Source: Bacteroidales bacterium
Lineage (GTDB): Bacteria > Bacteroidota > Bacteroidia > Bacteroidales > Bacteroidaceae
Direction: 5' to 3'
NCBI GenBank assembly: GCA_015060865.1
Contig: SUXS01000012.1
Coordinates: 1-41,312, forward strand
Length of the DNA stretch: 41,312 nt
Under the pieces are notes generated by a model. It saw only the letters and a program-made list of their open reading frames with translations. It had not been told where the DNA came from and made no database searches. Of this stretch, positions 25,152-33,553 are shown in pieces. Numbering within the stretch: the stretch's first letter is position 1; every line of letters starts with the position of its first letter. A program made the position numbers and the translations under genes.

Positions 25152-25279
25152 GAACGTTTTTTTTGTATGTGCAAGCAAAATGGATTTTTTTTTCTAACTT
25201 TGTGAAGTTTTTTTTCGAAACGCACGATTTATGGCCAATGTGCGTTATATTTGCGTGTACGACTAACGTATAAAAACGG

Positions 25280-26644
25280 ATGATGATTCAGGATTGCGAT
25301 AATAGTTTGCCAGGAGGTTGCCGATTGATACCGCTTGCCGAGCGATGTGATGAGCGCGGGTGTCTGTCGTTTGCTGAGGTGCGCCACGATATACCATTTG
25401 AGGTGGAACGAGTCTTTTGGATTTATGATGTCTCTGAAGGGCAAGAACGTGGGGCACATTCGCATAATGAGTGTGCAGAGGTTGTGGTCCCGGTGTGTGG
25501 TAGCTTTGATATGATGGTTGACGATGGCCGTACACAAGCTGTGGTGCATATGGATTCTCCTCATGTGGGGATATTGATACCCCCTGGCGTTTGGTGCTGC
25601 TTGCGTAACTTCTCGGAAGGAACAGTGTGTGTGGTGATGGCTTCGCATCCGTATAATGCAGCTGGATACACGCATGATTATGAAGAATACAAGTGCCAAA
25701 TAGTTGATGTGAGGCGATACGAGCCATCGATGTACGATGTGTGGAATGATTTTGTTGCGCAATCCAAAAACGGTACATTCCTGTTTGACCGTAGGTATAT
25801 GGATTATCATGCTGACAGGTTTGAAGACTGTTCGCTGATGTGCTATAAGGGAGATGTGCTGTTGGCGGTGCTTCCGGCCAATTGGGTGGAGGAAACGCGG
25901 ACGGTGGTGTCGCATGGAGGATTGACGTATGGTGGCTTGTTGCTCTCTGAAAAGATTACGACTGTTGAGGCTATGCAGGTGATGTCTGGTGTCATGGAAT
26001 GGATGCGCAAGGAGGTGGGAGCATGCTGCTGGCTGTATAAGTGCGTGCCTCACATATATCATCGTCTTCCTTCCGAGGAGGACCTGTATGCCTTGTTCAG
26101 ACAAAATGCGGTATTGAAGGCTCGGGCTGTATCTTCAGTTATTGATAATCGTTGCCGGATACCTATGCGTGAGGTGCGCCGGAGAGGAGTGGGTAAGGCT
26201 TGCAAGCATGGGGTGAACTTTCATGAGGCCCATGACTTGGCGGCTTTCTGGAAAGTGTTGGAAACGGTATTGGAGGAAAGGCATGGGTGTGTCCCCGTGC
26301 ACTCGTTGGATGAGATGAAGCAGTTGAAGTCGGCATTCCCGGAACAGATACGTCTGTATGTGGCTGCAGATGACGAGGAGGTGCTGGCTGGCGTTGTCGT
26401 GTATGAGGCGGGTCCTGTAGCGCATGCCCAGTATATTGCCGCTTCGGACAAGGGACGTGCTGTAGGTGCCCTGGATGGCTTGTTTGCCTATCTGATTGAG
26501 GAGGTATATGCAACAAAACCCTATTTTGACTTCGGGATATCTACGGAGCAGGGTGGCAGTTATCTGAATGAAGGTCTCCTATTCCAAAAAGAGGGCTTTG
26601 GGGCAAGGGCGGTCGTGTATGATTGGTATCAAGTGGATTTGTAG
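25280..26644 (+). CDS. WxcM-like sugar 3,4-ketoisomerase cupin fused to GNAT acetyltransferase
   Basis: A 454-aa two-domain protein. Residues ~10-135 form a WxcM/FdtA-type cupin, with the catalytic-type RGAHSHNECAEVVVPVCGSF (conserved His pair near residues 60-62) and IPPGVWCCLRNFSEGTVCVV. These enzymes isomerise dTDP-4-keto-6-deoxyglucose. Residues ~150-454 resemble a GNAT/FemAB-like acyltransferase (GTFLFDRRYMDYHADRFEDC near its start; GSYLNEGLLFQKEGFGARAV near its end). Such fusions could make N-acylated 3-amino-sugars for surface glycans, but no aminotransferase or nucleotide-sugar genes are adjacent; only a convergent glycosyltransferase. A -7 TATATTTG lies at 25246-25253. Domain calls are good, the product is inferred. 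Confidence 0.8.
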   Translation: MMIQDCDNSLPGGCRLIPLAERCDERGCLSFAEVRHDIPFEVERVFWIYDVSEGQERGAHSHNECAEVVVPVCGSFDMMVDDGRTQAVVHMDSPHVGILIPPGVWCCLRNFSEGTVCVVMASHPYNAAGYTHDYEEYKCQIVDVRRYEPSMYDVWNDFVAQSKNGTFLFDRRYMDYHADRFEDCSLMCYKGDVLLAVLPANWVEETRTVVSHGGLTYGGLLLSEKITTVEAMQVMSGVMEWMRKEVGACCWLYKCVPHIYHRLPSEEDLYALFRQNAVLKARAVSSVIDNRCRIPMREVRRRGVGKACKHGVNFHEAHDLAAFWKVLETVLEERHGCVPVHSLDEMKQLKSAFPEQIRLYVAADDEEVLAGVVVYEAGPVAHAQYIAASDKGRAVGALDGLFAYLIEEVYATKPYFDFGISTEQGGSYLNEGLLFQKEGFGARAVVYDWYQVDL

Positions 26645-26670
26645 CAGACGATAGTCCTTGGATGCGTGAG

Positions 26671-27780
26671 CTATGCCTCGCGGCTCCAGAACTTGATGTA
26701 TTGTTCGGCAATCTTCAGACTGTCATGATGCCGGCGTACGTATTCGATGCTTTCGTGCTTTAGTTGCGATATACGTTCGGGATTCAGAATCAGCGCTTCC
26801 AACTTCTGGTAGATGTCCTCTTCGTCGGGGGCCGTGTTGATGATAGGGCGTAGCTCCGATTCAAGGATGAGCTGGTAATGCTCCTCTTCTCCTCCGCTTA
26901 CTGTTACCAACCCCATGGCCATGGCTTGCAGTGCATTCATGGCTGGTGTATAAGAATATATCTGGTCGAGCAGTATGTCGCATTGCTGCATCCGGGCTAT
27001 ATATTCGTTGTAGGGGAGTGATTCGGTTGCAATAATCTCGCATCTGTCAGGGTATTTTGTCTCAAGCCTCTTGGCTACCTTGTATAGGATATCAGTCCCC
27101 TTCAATTCGTCGCGTCGGTGATCCATCCCGATAAATATGCGTATGGGGTGGGGATGGGTGTCGGGTAGGCTGGTAGATGTGTTGCCGTTGATGACTATGG
27201 GGAGCGGTATATAGGTAGACTTGTCGGGGTAATCTTCTTTATAGGCAGCATAGTATTCGTATAATACGGTGATGATACCATCGCAGGTGTTGGCAACATG
27301 CTTGCACAGCTCTTTCTTATAGGTATAGAGCCATTCGTGTACGGCTTGTCGGTTGCGCTCATTGTCAATTTCCCGTTGCTGAGTGTAGAAATCGCAATAT
27401 CTCAGTCTTCTCCTGATAAAGCTGTCGTAGATGTATTGGTGGTCATCGCCCATCGCTCCCATGTAAATGCGCTTGTTGTGTTTCCTCAGGTAGTCGTATA
27501 TCTTTTTCAGGCGCTCGGGCTTCAATTCGAGGAATAGGACGGGGTTGATGATCTGTACGATATCATAGCCTCTCCATCGGGGGAGTTGCTTCAGGATATC
27601 AATGATGTATTTGATGGTGTGCAGGCGTGAGTTGCTTTTGCGGTAGAGGCGTACGTCGCAAGGGTATTGGCGCCAATTGTTACCGTCCGATACGACAGTG
27701 ACCTCGTGCCCCTGTTGGCGCAGGGCATTCCCGAGTGTCCAGTGTACGTTGCTGAACTCGCCGATGAGTAGAACCTTCAT
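26671..27780 (-). CDS. Glycosyltransferase, GT4-like (GT-B fold)
   Basis: A 369-aa protein. The N-terminal Rossmann half starts MKVLLIGEFSNVHWTLGNAL with HEVTVVSDG; the C-terminal half has the donor-site region PIRIFIGMDHRRDELKGTDI, a conserved Glu region (YNEYIARMQQCDILLDQIYS) and ALQAMAMGLVTVSGG, as in GT4-type retaining transferases. No membrane segment or signal peptide, so it is cytoplasmic and probably glycan-building. It faces the WxcM-GNAT gene tail to tail (26-nt gap). A perfect 14-bp hairpin separates it from kbl upstream. Sugar donor and acceptor unknown. Confidence 0.82.
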   Translation of the reverse strand: MKVLLIGEFSNVHWTLGNALRQQGHEVTVVSDGNNWRQYPCDVRLYRKSNSRLHTIKYIIDILKQLPRWRGYDIVQIINPVLFLELKPERLKKIYDYLRKHNKRIYMGAMGDDHQYIYDSFIRRRLRYCDFYTQQREIDNERNRQAVHEWLYTYKKELCKHVANTCDGIITVLYEYYAAYKEDYPDKSTYIPLPIVINGNTSTSLPDTHPHPIRIFIGMDHRRDELKGTDILYKVAKRLETKYPDRCEIIATESLPYNEYIARMQQCDILLDQIYSYTPAMNALQAMAMGLVTVSGGEEEHYQLILESELRPIINTAPDEEDIYQKLEALILNPERISQLKHESIEYVRRHHDSLKIAEQYIKFWSREA

Positions 27781-27799
27781 GCTTGCCGCCTTTATGATA

Positions 27800-27838
27800 T
27801 GTCAAGGAACGCATGCACCCCGTGTGCGTTCCTTGACA
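27800..27838. repeat. Perfect 14-bp hairpin between kbl and the glycosyltransferase gene
   Basis: TGTCAAGGAACGCA and TGCGTTCCTTGACA flank an 11-nt loop, 12 nt after the kbl stop and 20 nt before the next start on the minus strand. There is no U tract afterwards. A terminator or attenuator is likely. Confidence 0.6.
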
Positions 27839-27850
27839 AGGGTGTTCTTC

Positions 27851-29041
27851 TTACTTGATTACGCCCAGCTCTTTGCCAACCTTGATAAACGCGGCGATGG
27901 CCTTGTCCAGGTCTTCACGGTTATGTGCTGCCGAGAGCTGTACGCGGATACGTGCCTGCCCTTTCGGTACTACGGGATAGTAGAATCCGGTGACGTAGAT
28001 GCCCTCTTCGGCCATCCGGTTGGCGAAGTCTTGCGAGAGCTTGGCATCATAGAGCATTACAGCGCAGATGGCTGATTGAGTAGGTTTGATATCAAAGCCT
28101 GCAGCCAACATCTTGTCGCGGAAATAGACCACGTTCTCCTGTTGCTTGGTGTGCAGTTCATTGCTCTCCTTCAACATTTTGAATACTTCGAGAGAAGCAC
28201 CTACCACCGATGGCGGAATGGAGTTGGAGAAGAGGTAGGGACGTGAACGCTGTCGTAGCAGGTCGATGATCTCTTTGCGACCAGTGGTGAAGCCGCCAAT
28301 AGCGCCACCAAAGGCCTTTCCGAGTGTTCCGGTATGGATGTCGATTCGGCCATAGCAGTTGAACTGCTCGCTCACTCCGTGGCCTGTAGCGCCTACTACT
28401 CCGGCAGAGTGGCACTCGTCGACCATTACAAGAGCGTCGTACTTCTCGGCAAGGTCGCAAATCTTGTCCATTGGAGCCACGTTGCCGTCCATAGAGAACA
28501 CGCCATCGGTGACAATGATGCGGAAACGCTGCTCTTGGGCGAGCTGCAATTGACGCTCCAAGTCTTCCATGTCGGCATTGGCATAGCGATATCGCTTTGC
28601 CTTGCAGAGGCGTACTCCGTCAATGATGGACGCATGGTTGAGGGCATCGGAGATGATGGCGTCCTCTTCGGTGAGCAATGGCTCGAATACGCCACCATTG
28701 GCGTCAAAACAGGCTGCGTATAGAATGGTGTCCTCTGTGTGGAAATACTCGGCGATAGCTTTCTCAAGTTCTTTGTGCAGGTCTTGTGTGCCGCAGATGA
28801 ATCGTACAGATGACATGCCGTATCCATGTGACTGCATGGCTTTGGTTGCAGCCTCTACGAGTCGGGGATTGTCTGACAAACCCAAATAGTTGTTGGCGCA
28901 AAAGTTCAGGACATCTCTCCCGTCTGCCAACTTGATATTGGCACGCTGAGGAGTTGTGATGATACGCTCGTTCTTGTACAGTCCGGCTTCTTTGATGCCG
29001 GCAAGTTCTTGCTGTAAGTGCTCTTTAATCTTTCCGTACAT
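27851..29041 (-). CDS. kbl: Glycine C-acetyltransferase (2-amino-3-ketobutyrate CoA ligase)
   Basis: A 396-aa fold-type I PLP enzyme of the alpha-oxoamine synthase family, which splits 2-amino-3-ketobutyrate with CoA into glycine and acetyl-CoA (threonine degradation). Visible: start MYGKIKEHLQQELAGIKEAG, substrate region FCANNYLGLSDNP, cofactor motif VMVDECHSAGVVGATGHGV, and Schiff-base Lys242 in GTLGKAFGGAIGG. Length and sequence are as in Kbl, not the shorter 8-amino-7-oxononanoate synthases. The usual partner tdh (threonine dehydrogenase) is not adjacent. Confidence 0.93.
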   Translation of the reverse strand: MYGKIKEHLQQELAGIKEAGLYKNERIITTPQRANIKLADGRDVLNFCANNYLGLSDNPRLVEAATKAMQSHGYGMSSVRFICGTQDLHKELEKAIAEYFHTEDTILYAACFDANGGVFEPLLTEEDAIISDALNHASIIDGVRLCKAKRYRYANADMEDLERQLQLAQEQRFRIIVTDGVFSMDGNVAPMDKICDLAEKYDALVMVDECHSAGVVGATGHGVSEQFNCYGRIDIHTGTLGKAFGGAIGGFTTGRKEIIDLLRQRSRPYLFSNSIPPSVVGASLEVFKMLKESNELHTKQQENVVYFRDKMLAAGFDIKPTQSAICAVMLYDAKLSQDFANRMAEEGIYVTGFYYPVVPKGQARIRVQLSAAHNREDLDKAIAAFIKVGKELGVIK

Positions 29042-29109
29042 AGTGTTATATGTTTAATGTGGTTAGCAGATTCAGTTGATTGCTTTCTTGGAGGAACGTA
29101 GGATTGTGG

Positions 29110-30048
29110 TTACTTTGCCAGCCACTCGGTGACGTTCTTCTCGATGCGGGCAGCGATATCCTCGGTGTTCTCCTTCACGAAAGGCTCACCGGTGATGTGC
29201 TCGTAGAGCTCGATGTAGCGCTCGCTGATGCCTGTGACAATCTCGTCGGTCATCTCGGGCACCTGCTGGCCCTCCTTACCCTGGAAGCCATTGTCCATGA
29301 GCCACTCGCGCACAAATTCCTTGGAGAGCTGCTTCTGGGGCTCGCCCTTTTCGAAACGCTCTTCGTAGCCTTCGCTGTAGAAGTAGCGGCTGCTGTCGGG
29401 GGTGTGAATCTCGTCCATGAGGTAGATGGTGCCGTTGTGCTTGCCAAACTCATACTTGGTGTCTACGAGGATGAGGCCGCGCTCGGCAGCAATCTCGGTG
29501 CCGCGCTTGAAGAGGGCGAGGGTGTACTTTTCGAGCAGTGCATACTCTTCGGGAGTAGCGAGACCCTGAGCCAAAATCTCTTCCTTGGAGATATCGGCAT
29601 CGTGCTCACCAATCTCGGCCTTGGTGGTGGGGGTGATGATGGGCTCGGGGAAGCGCTGGTTCTCGCGCATGCCTTCGGGGAACTTCACGCCGCATATCTC
29701 GCGCACACCGCTCTTGTATGCACGCCATGCCGAGCCGCAGAGGTAGCCACGCACGATCATCTCTACGGGGAATCCCTTGCACAGCACGCCTACGGTTACC
29801 ATGGGGTCGGGGGTTGCGAGCTTCCAGTTGGGGCAGATGTCGGTGGTGGCGTCGAGGAACTTTGCTGCAATCTGATTGAGCATCTGTCCCTTGAAGGGGA
29901 TGCCCTTGGGCAATACTACGTCGAATGCCGAGATGCGGTCGGTAGCTACCATAACGAGCTTGTCGCCCATGTTGTACACATCACGTACCTTGCCGTGATA
30001 CACTCCCTGCTGACCGGGAAAGTTGAATTCTGTTGCTGTTAGTGCCAT
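29110..30048 (-). CDS. purC: Phosphoribosylaminoimidazole-succinocarboxamide synthase
   Basis: The start is placed at ATG 30048 ([20 protein letters not shown]); the frame extends 21 codons upstream through TCAATTG repeats, which are not coding. The protein is 312 aa, the longer form of PurC found in Bacteroidales. Motifs: [35 protein letters not shown], then [15 protein letters not shown] and [20 protein letters not shown]. It catalyses step 7 of inosinate synthesis, joining aspartate to CAIR. It stands alone between kbl and phoH. Confidence 0.93.
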   Translation of the reverse strand: MALTATEFNFPGQQGVYHGKVRDVYNMGDKLVMVATDRISAFDVVLPKGIPFKGQMLNQIAAKFLDATTDICPNWKLATPDPMVTVGVLCKGFPVEMIVRGYLCGSAWRAYKSGVREICGVKFPEGMRENQRFPEPIITPTTKAEIGEHDADISKEEILAQGLATPEEYALLEKYTLALFKRGTEIAAERGLILVDTKYEFGKHNGTIYLMDEIHTPDSSRYFYSEGYEERFEKGEPQKQLSKEFVREWLMDNGFQGKEGQQVPEMTDEIVTGISERYIELYEHITGEPFVKENTEDIAARIEKNVTEWLAK

Positions 30049-30057
30049 GTTTTTTGA

Positions 30058-30188
30058 ATTGACAATTGACAATTGACAATTGGCAATTATCTTGCCTGTG
30101 CCATGTGCCAATTGTGGTTATTAATTTATTTTACTCTTTTTATTTATAATGTTCGTCTTCACAAGTTCTTACTAACAATTGTCAATTA
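30058..30188. repeat. TCAATTG-type repeats in the phoH-purC gap
   Basis: ATTGACAATTGACAATTGACAATTGGCAATT (30058-30088) and AACAATTGTCAATTATG (30174-30190) lie at both ends of a ~130-nt A+T-rich gap in opposite orientation, so the gap could fold or be a degenerate miniature element. The same unit occurs at 8526-8560. Confidence 0.55.
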
Positions 30189-30193
30189 TGATG

Positions 30194-31222
30194 CTATGCA
30201 TCAAGATTCCTTGCTTGCTCGGCATGACTCAAATAATTTTGACTCAGCTCTCGCTGTGCTGCGGATTTGTCCATTAAAGGAGAATTCGCAGATTTCTCCT
30301 TTTCATATGCCTCCACAATCTTGGTCACGAGCTTGTGGCGCACGATATCCTTCTTGTTCATCTCAATGATGCCTATACCCTTGATGTCGCACAGTATGTG
30401 CATGGCGTGTGAGAGTCCGCTGCGGGTAGAGGAGGGGAGGTCTATCTGTGTGAGGTCGCCCGTGATGATCATCTTGGTGTTCATACCCATTCGAGTGAGG
30501 AACATCTTGATTTGCGGGATGGTGGTGTTTTGTGCTTCGTCGAGGATGACTACCGCGTCGTTGAGTGTACGGCCACGCATGAAGGCCAGTGGGGCTATCT
30601 GTATGACGTTGAGCTCCATGAACTCCTTGAGTTTCTGTGGGGGAATCATGTCCTCCAGCGCATCGTAGAGAGGTTGCAGATAGGGGTCAATCTTGTCCTT
30701 CATGTCGCCAGGCAGGAAACCGAGCTTCTCGCCGGCCTCTACGGCAGGGCGGCAGAGGATGAGCTTCTTCACCTCCTTGTTCTTCAGTGCACGCACGGCA
30801 AGGGCAATTGCGGTGTAGGTCTTGCCCGAGCCTGCAGGGCCTACGGCAAAGAGCATATCGTTCTCCTTGTAGCTCTTGACGAGGCGGAGCTGGTTTTCGC
30901 TGCGCGGTGTGATGGGGCGGCCCGTTACGGAGAATACGATGACGTCGCTTTCGCGCTCCACGGCGGGGCGGTTGCCATTGAAGATGTCGAGCAGCACTTC
31001 CTCCTTCAGTGAGTTGTAGCGTGCGCCATGCTCCTCGAGCTGCTTGATGTAGTTCTCGAATGTCGTCAGCACCTCATCGTCGCCCATGGCGCGGATGACA
31101 TTGCCGCGTGCCACGATGCGCAATTTGGGGAACAATGCCTTTATCATCTGCAGGTTGGCATTGTTCACTCCATAGATGAGCGCAGGGTCTATCTCTTCCA
31201 GTACAATATGCTTTTCTATCAT
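30194..31222 (-). CDS. PhoH-family ATPase
   Basis: A 342-aa cytoplasmic P-loop protein. The N-terminal KH-like part includes LRIVARGNVIRAMGDDE. Walker A is GPAGSGKT (128-135), Walker B VVILDEAQ (224-231 with Asp228/Glu229), followed by TTIPQIKMFLTRMG and TGDLTQIDLP. PhoH-like proteins are thought to act in RNA metabolism with YbeY, a link that is not visible here. The promoter comes from a dispersed repeat (31241-31272). Confidence 0.9.
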   Translation of the reverse strand: MIEKHIVLEEIDPALIYGVNNANLQMIKALFPKLRIVARGNVIRAMGDDEVLTTFENYIKQLEEHGARYNSLKEEVLLDIFNGNRPAVERESDVIVFSVTGRPITPRSENQLRLVKSYKENDMLFAVGPAGSGKTYTAIALAVRALKNKEVKKLILCRPAVEAGEKLGFLPGDMKDKIDPYLQPLYDALEDMIPPQKLKEFMELNVIQIAPLAFMRGRTLNDAVVILDEAQNTTIPQIKMFLTRMGMNTKMIITGDLTQIDLPSSTRSGLSHAMHILCDIKGIGIIEMNKKDIVRHKLVTKIVEAYEKEKSANSPLMDKSAAQRELSQNYLSHAEQARNLDA

Positions 31223-31240
31223 CGATTATGTTTTATCCTA

Positions 31241-31272
31241 CAAAATTAGTGCAAGGCGAGAGAAAACGCAAA
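31241..31272 (-). promoter_or_regulatory. Bacteroidetes-type promoter of phoH, within a dispersed repeat
   Basis: On the minus strand: -33 TTTG (31272-31269), 20-nt spacer, -7 TAATTTTG (31248-31241). The start codon is 19 nt further. The layout is identical to the cobalamin-operon promoter. Confidence 0.7.
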
Positions 31273-31306
31273 TTTATTTGCAGTTTTCCGAGCCGCAGCC
31301 TAATTT
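31247..31306. repeat. Dispersed ~60-bp promoter-carrying repeat, copy 2
   Basis: From TAGTGCAAGGCGAG through GCAAATTTATTTGCAG to TTTTCCGAGCCGCAGCCTAA. Matches 15925-15984 with a few substitutions. A partial third copy (GTTCGTGCAAGGCGAGAAAA) is at 31332-31351. Confidence 0.75.
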
Positions 31307-31493
31307 CTGTGTTCGCATAGCGAATACTAAAGTTCGTGCAAGGCGAGAAAAATACTAAATTCTTGACTAATCTGTGTAAAGTAGGGTGTTATTTGTTTGA
31401 ATGTGCTTGATTTCAGTAGGTATTTATGTGAAATTCCGTGGTTTATTGTATATTTGTGCGCGAATAGAATGTGGTCATAATTGAAAGTTGTAC

Positions 31494-32495
31494 ATGTATA
31501 GAGATTTTGCTAATGTTGGCAGGCTCTTTCTGTTGTGTTGGATGATGTTTCTCTCCGTTGCTCTTCCTGCACAAGAGCGTATCCGCTTTGTTACGTACAA
31601 TGTGGAAAATCTCTTTGATTGTAAGGATGATAGCTTGACGAAAGATGAGGACTTTCTTCCTACTTCGCTACGCCGTTGGACCGAGCGTCGCTATTGGGAA
31701 AAGTTGCATGCGGTCAGTCGTGTTGTGGCTGCGCTGGGTGGTGACCGTGCTCCGGACTTTGTGGCACTTTGCGAAGTGGAAAACGATAGTGTGCTACACG
31801 ATCTGACTTGTCGCTCGTCTCTGTGGACGGTGCGTTATAAATATCTGATGACTTCATCGTCCGATCCCCGTGGTATTGATGTGGCTTTGCTATATAAGCC
31901 TACCTCCTTTCGGCCCTTTTCCCATCGTTCGTTGCGTCTGCCAGCTCACTATCTTCCCGAGGGGGGGCATGTGCGTGATATGCTCTGTGTGAGTGGACTG
32001 TTGGTTTCGGGAGATACGCTCGATGTGATTGCGTGTCATCTGCCGAGCCGTTTGAATGGACGGAAGGCCGCTCGTCTGCGTAGCAGTGTGGTTGATTATA
32101 TGATAAGTGTGGTAGATTCCATTACCGCCATTCGCCGTGTGCCGAATATTGTTGTGATGGGCGACTTCAACGACACATCGCATAGTGGGGCTTTGCTCCC
32201 GCTTGGCAGTCGTGGAAGGCTGAAGTGTATTACGGGGGAACTTGGTGGAAGCTACCGTTATAAAGGACATTGGCAGCAGATAGATCATATTTATCTTTCC
32301 CCCGCGCTGTTGGACACTGCATCCCCCCTTCACCTTTCTCCTCGTGGAGCTTGGCTTCCTGATGATACTTGGCTGCTCGAACCTGAGCCGCTTTATGGAG
32401 GGTATCGCCCTAGGCGTACCTATAATGGAGTGCGTTATGTGGGAGGGGTTAGCGATCACCTCCCGGTGTGTTTTGATCTGCTGTTTGAATGGTGA
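31494..32495 (+). CDS. Secreted endonuclease/exonuclease/phosphatase-family protein
   Basis: The start is placed at ATG 31494 (MYRDFANVGRLFLLCWMMF), giving a signal peptide ending in LPAQ and a 333-aa protein. The EEP fold motifs are visible: IRFVTYNVENLFDC (metal-binding Asn/Glu), DFVALCEVENDSVL (Glu), VIACHLPSRLNGRK, IVVMGDFNDT (catalytic Asp/Asn) and GVSDHLPVCFDL (Asp-His at the end). Members hydrolyse phosphodiester or phosphomonoester bonds; an extracytoplasmic nuclease or phosphatase is likely. A -7 TATATTTG lies at 31449-31456. It is a single gene, divergent from phoH. Confidence 0.85.
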   Translation: MYRDFANVGRLFLLCWMMFLSVALPAQERIRFVTYNVENLFDCKDDSLTKDEDFLPTSLRRWTERRYWEKLHAVSRVVAALGGDRAPDFVALCEVENDSVLHDLTCRSSLWTVRYKYLMTSSSDPRGIDVALLYKPTSFRPFSHRSLRLPAHYLPEGGHVRDMLCVSGLLVSGDTLDVIACHLPSRLNGRKAARLRSSVVDYMISVVDSITAIRRVPNIVVMGDFNDTSHSGALLPLGSRGRLKCITGELGGSYRYKGHWQQIDHIYLSPALLDTASPLHLSPRGAWLPDDTWLLEPEPLYGGYRPRRTYNGVRYVGGVSDHLPVCFDLLFEW

Positions 32496-32577
32496 TAGAC
32501 TTTAAGGCATAGGATGCGTTGATGGCTTGGTAGATATAGGTCATAGCTGCCGTTTATTGGTCGATAAACGATGTCTA

Positions 32578-32609
32578 TTTGCACAGTCGAAAAATTCCGC
32601 TTATCTTTG
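32578..32609 (+). promoter_or_regulatory. Promoter of the rubrerythrin gene
   Basis: TTTG at 32578-32581, 20-nt spacer, TATCTTTG at 32602-32609. The start codon is 82 nt further. Confidence 0.65.
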
Positions 32610-32690
32610 CAGTGTCAAAAGATGAAAACTTGGGCGTTGACCCTGCAGTGAAAAACGAATAATATATAACCTATTAAATAGATAAGAATT

Positions 32691-33269
32691 ATGGCTAAGA
32701 GTATTAAAGGAACACAAACAGAGAAGAATTTGATGATGTCATTCGCTGGTGAATCACAGGCACGTATGCGCTACACCTACTTTGCCAGCCAGGCAAAGAA
32801 AGAGGGTTACGAGCAGATAGCTGCCATCTTCACAGAGACCGCCGAGCAGGAGAAGGAACACGCGAAGCGTATGTTCAAGTATCTTGAGGGTGGTATGGTA
32901 GAAATCACTGCTAAGTTCCCTGCCGGTGTTATTGGTACTACAATGGAAAACCTTCGCGCTGCTGCTGCAGGTGAACACGAGGAATGGGTAGACGACTATC
33001 CCAAGTTTGCCGATATCGCTGCCGAAGAGGGATTCCCAGCTATTGCAGCCATGTATCGTAACATCGCTATCGCCGAGAAGGGCCACGAAGAGCGTTACCT
33101 TGAGCTGTTGAAGAATGTAGAAGAAGGTACCGTATTCAAGAAAGATGGCAAGGTGTTCTGGCAATGCCGCAACTGCGGATATATCATCGAGGCTGAGGAG
33201 GCTCCCAAGGCATGTCCCGCTTGTCTGCATCCGCAGTCATACTTTGAAGTGCAGAAAGAAAACTATTGA
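32691..33269 (+). CDS. rbr: Rubrerythrin
   Basis: A 192-aa cytoplasmic non-haem iron protein that reduces hydrogen peroxide in anaerobes. The first ~145 residues are the ferritin-like four-helix bundle with diiron ligands in FAGESQARMRYTYFA, AEQEKEHAKRMF, AAGEHEEW and AEKGHEERY. The C-terminal rubredoxin-like domain binds iron by four cysteines (CRNCGYIIEAEEAPKACPAC). It is a single gene with its own promoter and terminator. Length and domain order are standard. Confidence 0.95.
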   Translation: MAKSIKGTQTEKNLMMSFAGESQARMRYTYFASQAKKEGYEQIAAIFTETAEQEKEHAKRMFKYLEGGMVEITAKFPAGVIGTTMENLRAAAAGEHEEWVDDYPKFADIAAEEGFPAIAAMYRNIAIAEKGHEERYLELLKNVEEGTVFKKDGKVFWQCRNCGYIIEAEEAPKACPACLHPQSYFEVQKENY

Positions 33270-33334
33270 TAGATATAAGATGATAGATTTGGTATAATAA
33301 GTTGATCACGTAAATGTAGTTTCTTAATGTCGAG

Positions 33335-33365
33335 GATGGGGTGCCGTGAGGTACTCCATCTTTTT
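33335..33365 (+). terminator. Terminator of the rubrerythrin gene
   Basis: An 11-bp stem, GATGGGGTGCC with GGTACTCCATC (two G-U pairs), 4-nt loop, then TTTTTG. Confidence 0.8.
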
Positions 33366-33460
33366 GTTAGCGGCTATCTGCGTTTTTTTTGCACTTCTGA
33401 CAAATGATGTGCATTGTGTTTCGGAAAATTTGGGCAAGTGGTTAAAAAAAATGGAGTTTT

Positions 33461-33492
33461 TTTGTATTTGTTAGCAGTTCGGTGTATATTTG
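33461..33492 (+). promoter_or_regulatory. Promoter of the acyl-CoA ligase gene
   Basis: TTTG at 33461-33464, 20-nt spacer, TATATTTG at 33485-33492, an exact consensus match. The start codon is ~60 nt downstream. Confidence 0.7.
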
Positions 33493-33553
33493 CATCATAT
33501 AAACAGGCAAATAATGCACTACAAGTGCTCTATTTGTGTAAAAATACCTATTT

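Noticed and set aside
25229..26104. 291-aa minus-strand ORF opposite the WxcM-GNAT gene
   Set aside because: His- and Arg-rich antisense translation with no motif; the plus-strand gene has recognisable domains.
29080..30042. 320-aa plus-strand ORF opposite purC
   Set aside because: Shadow of purC; no family resemblance, and purC motifs are unmistakable.
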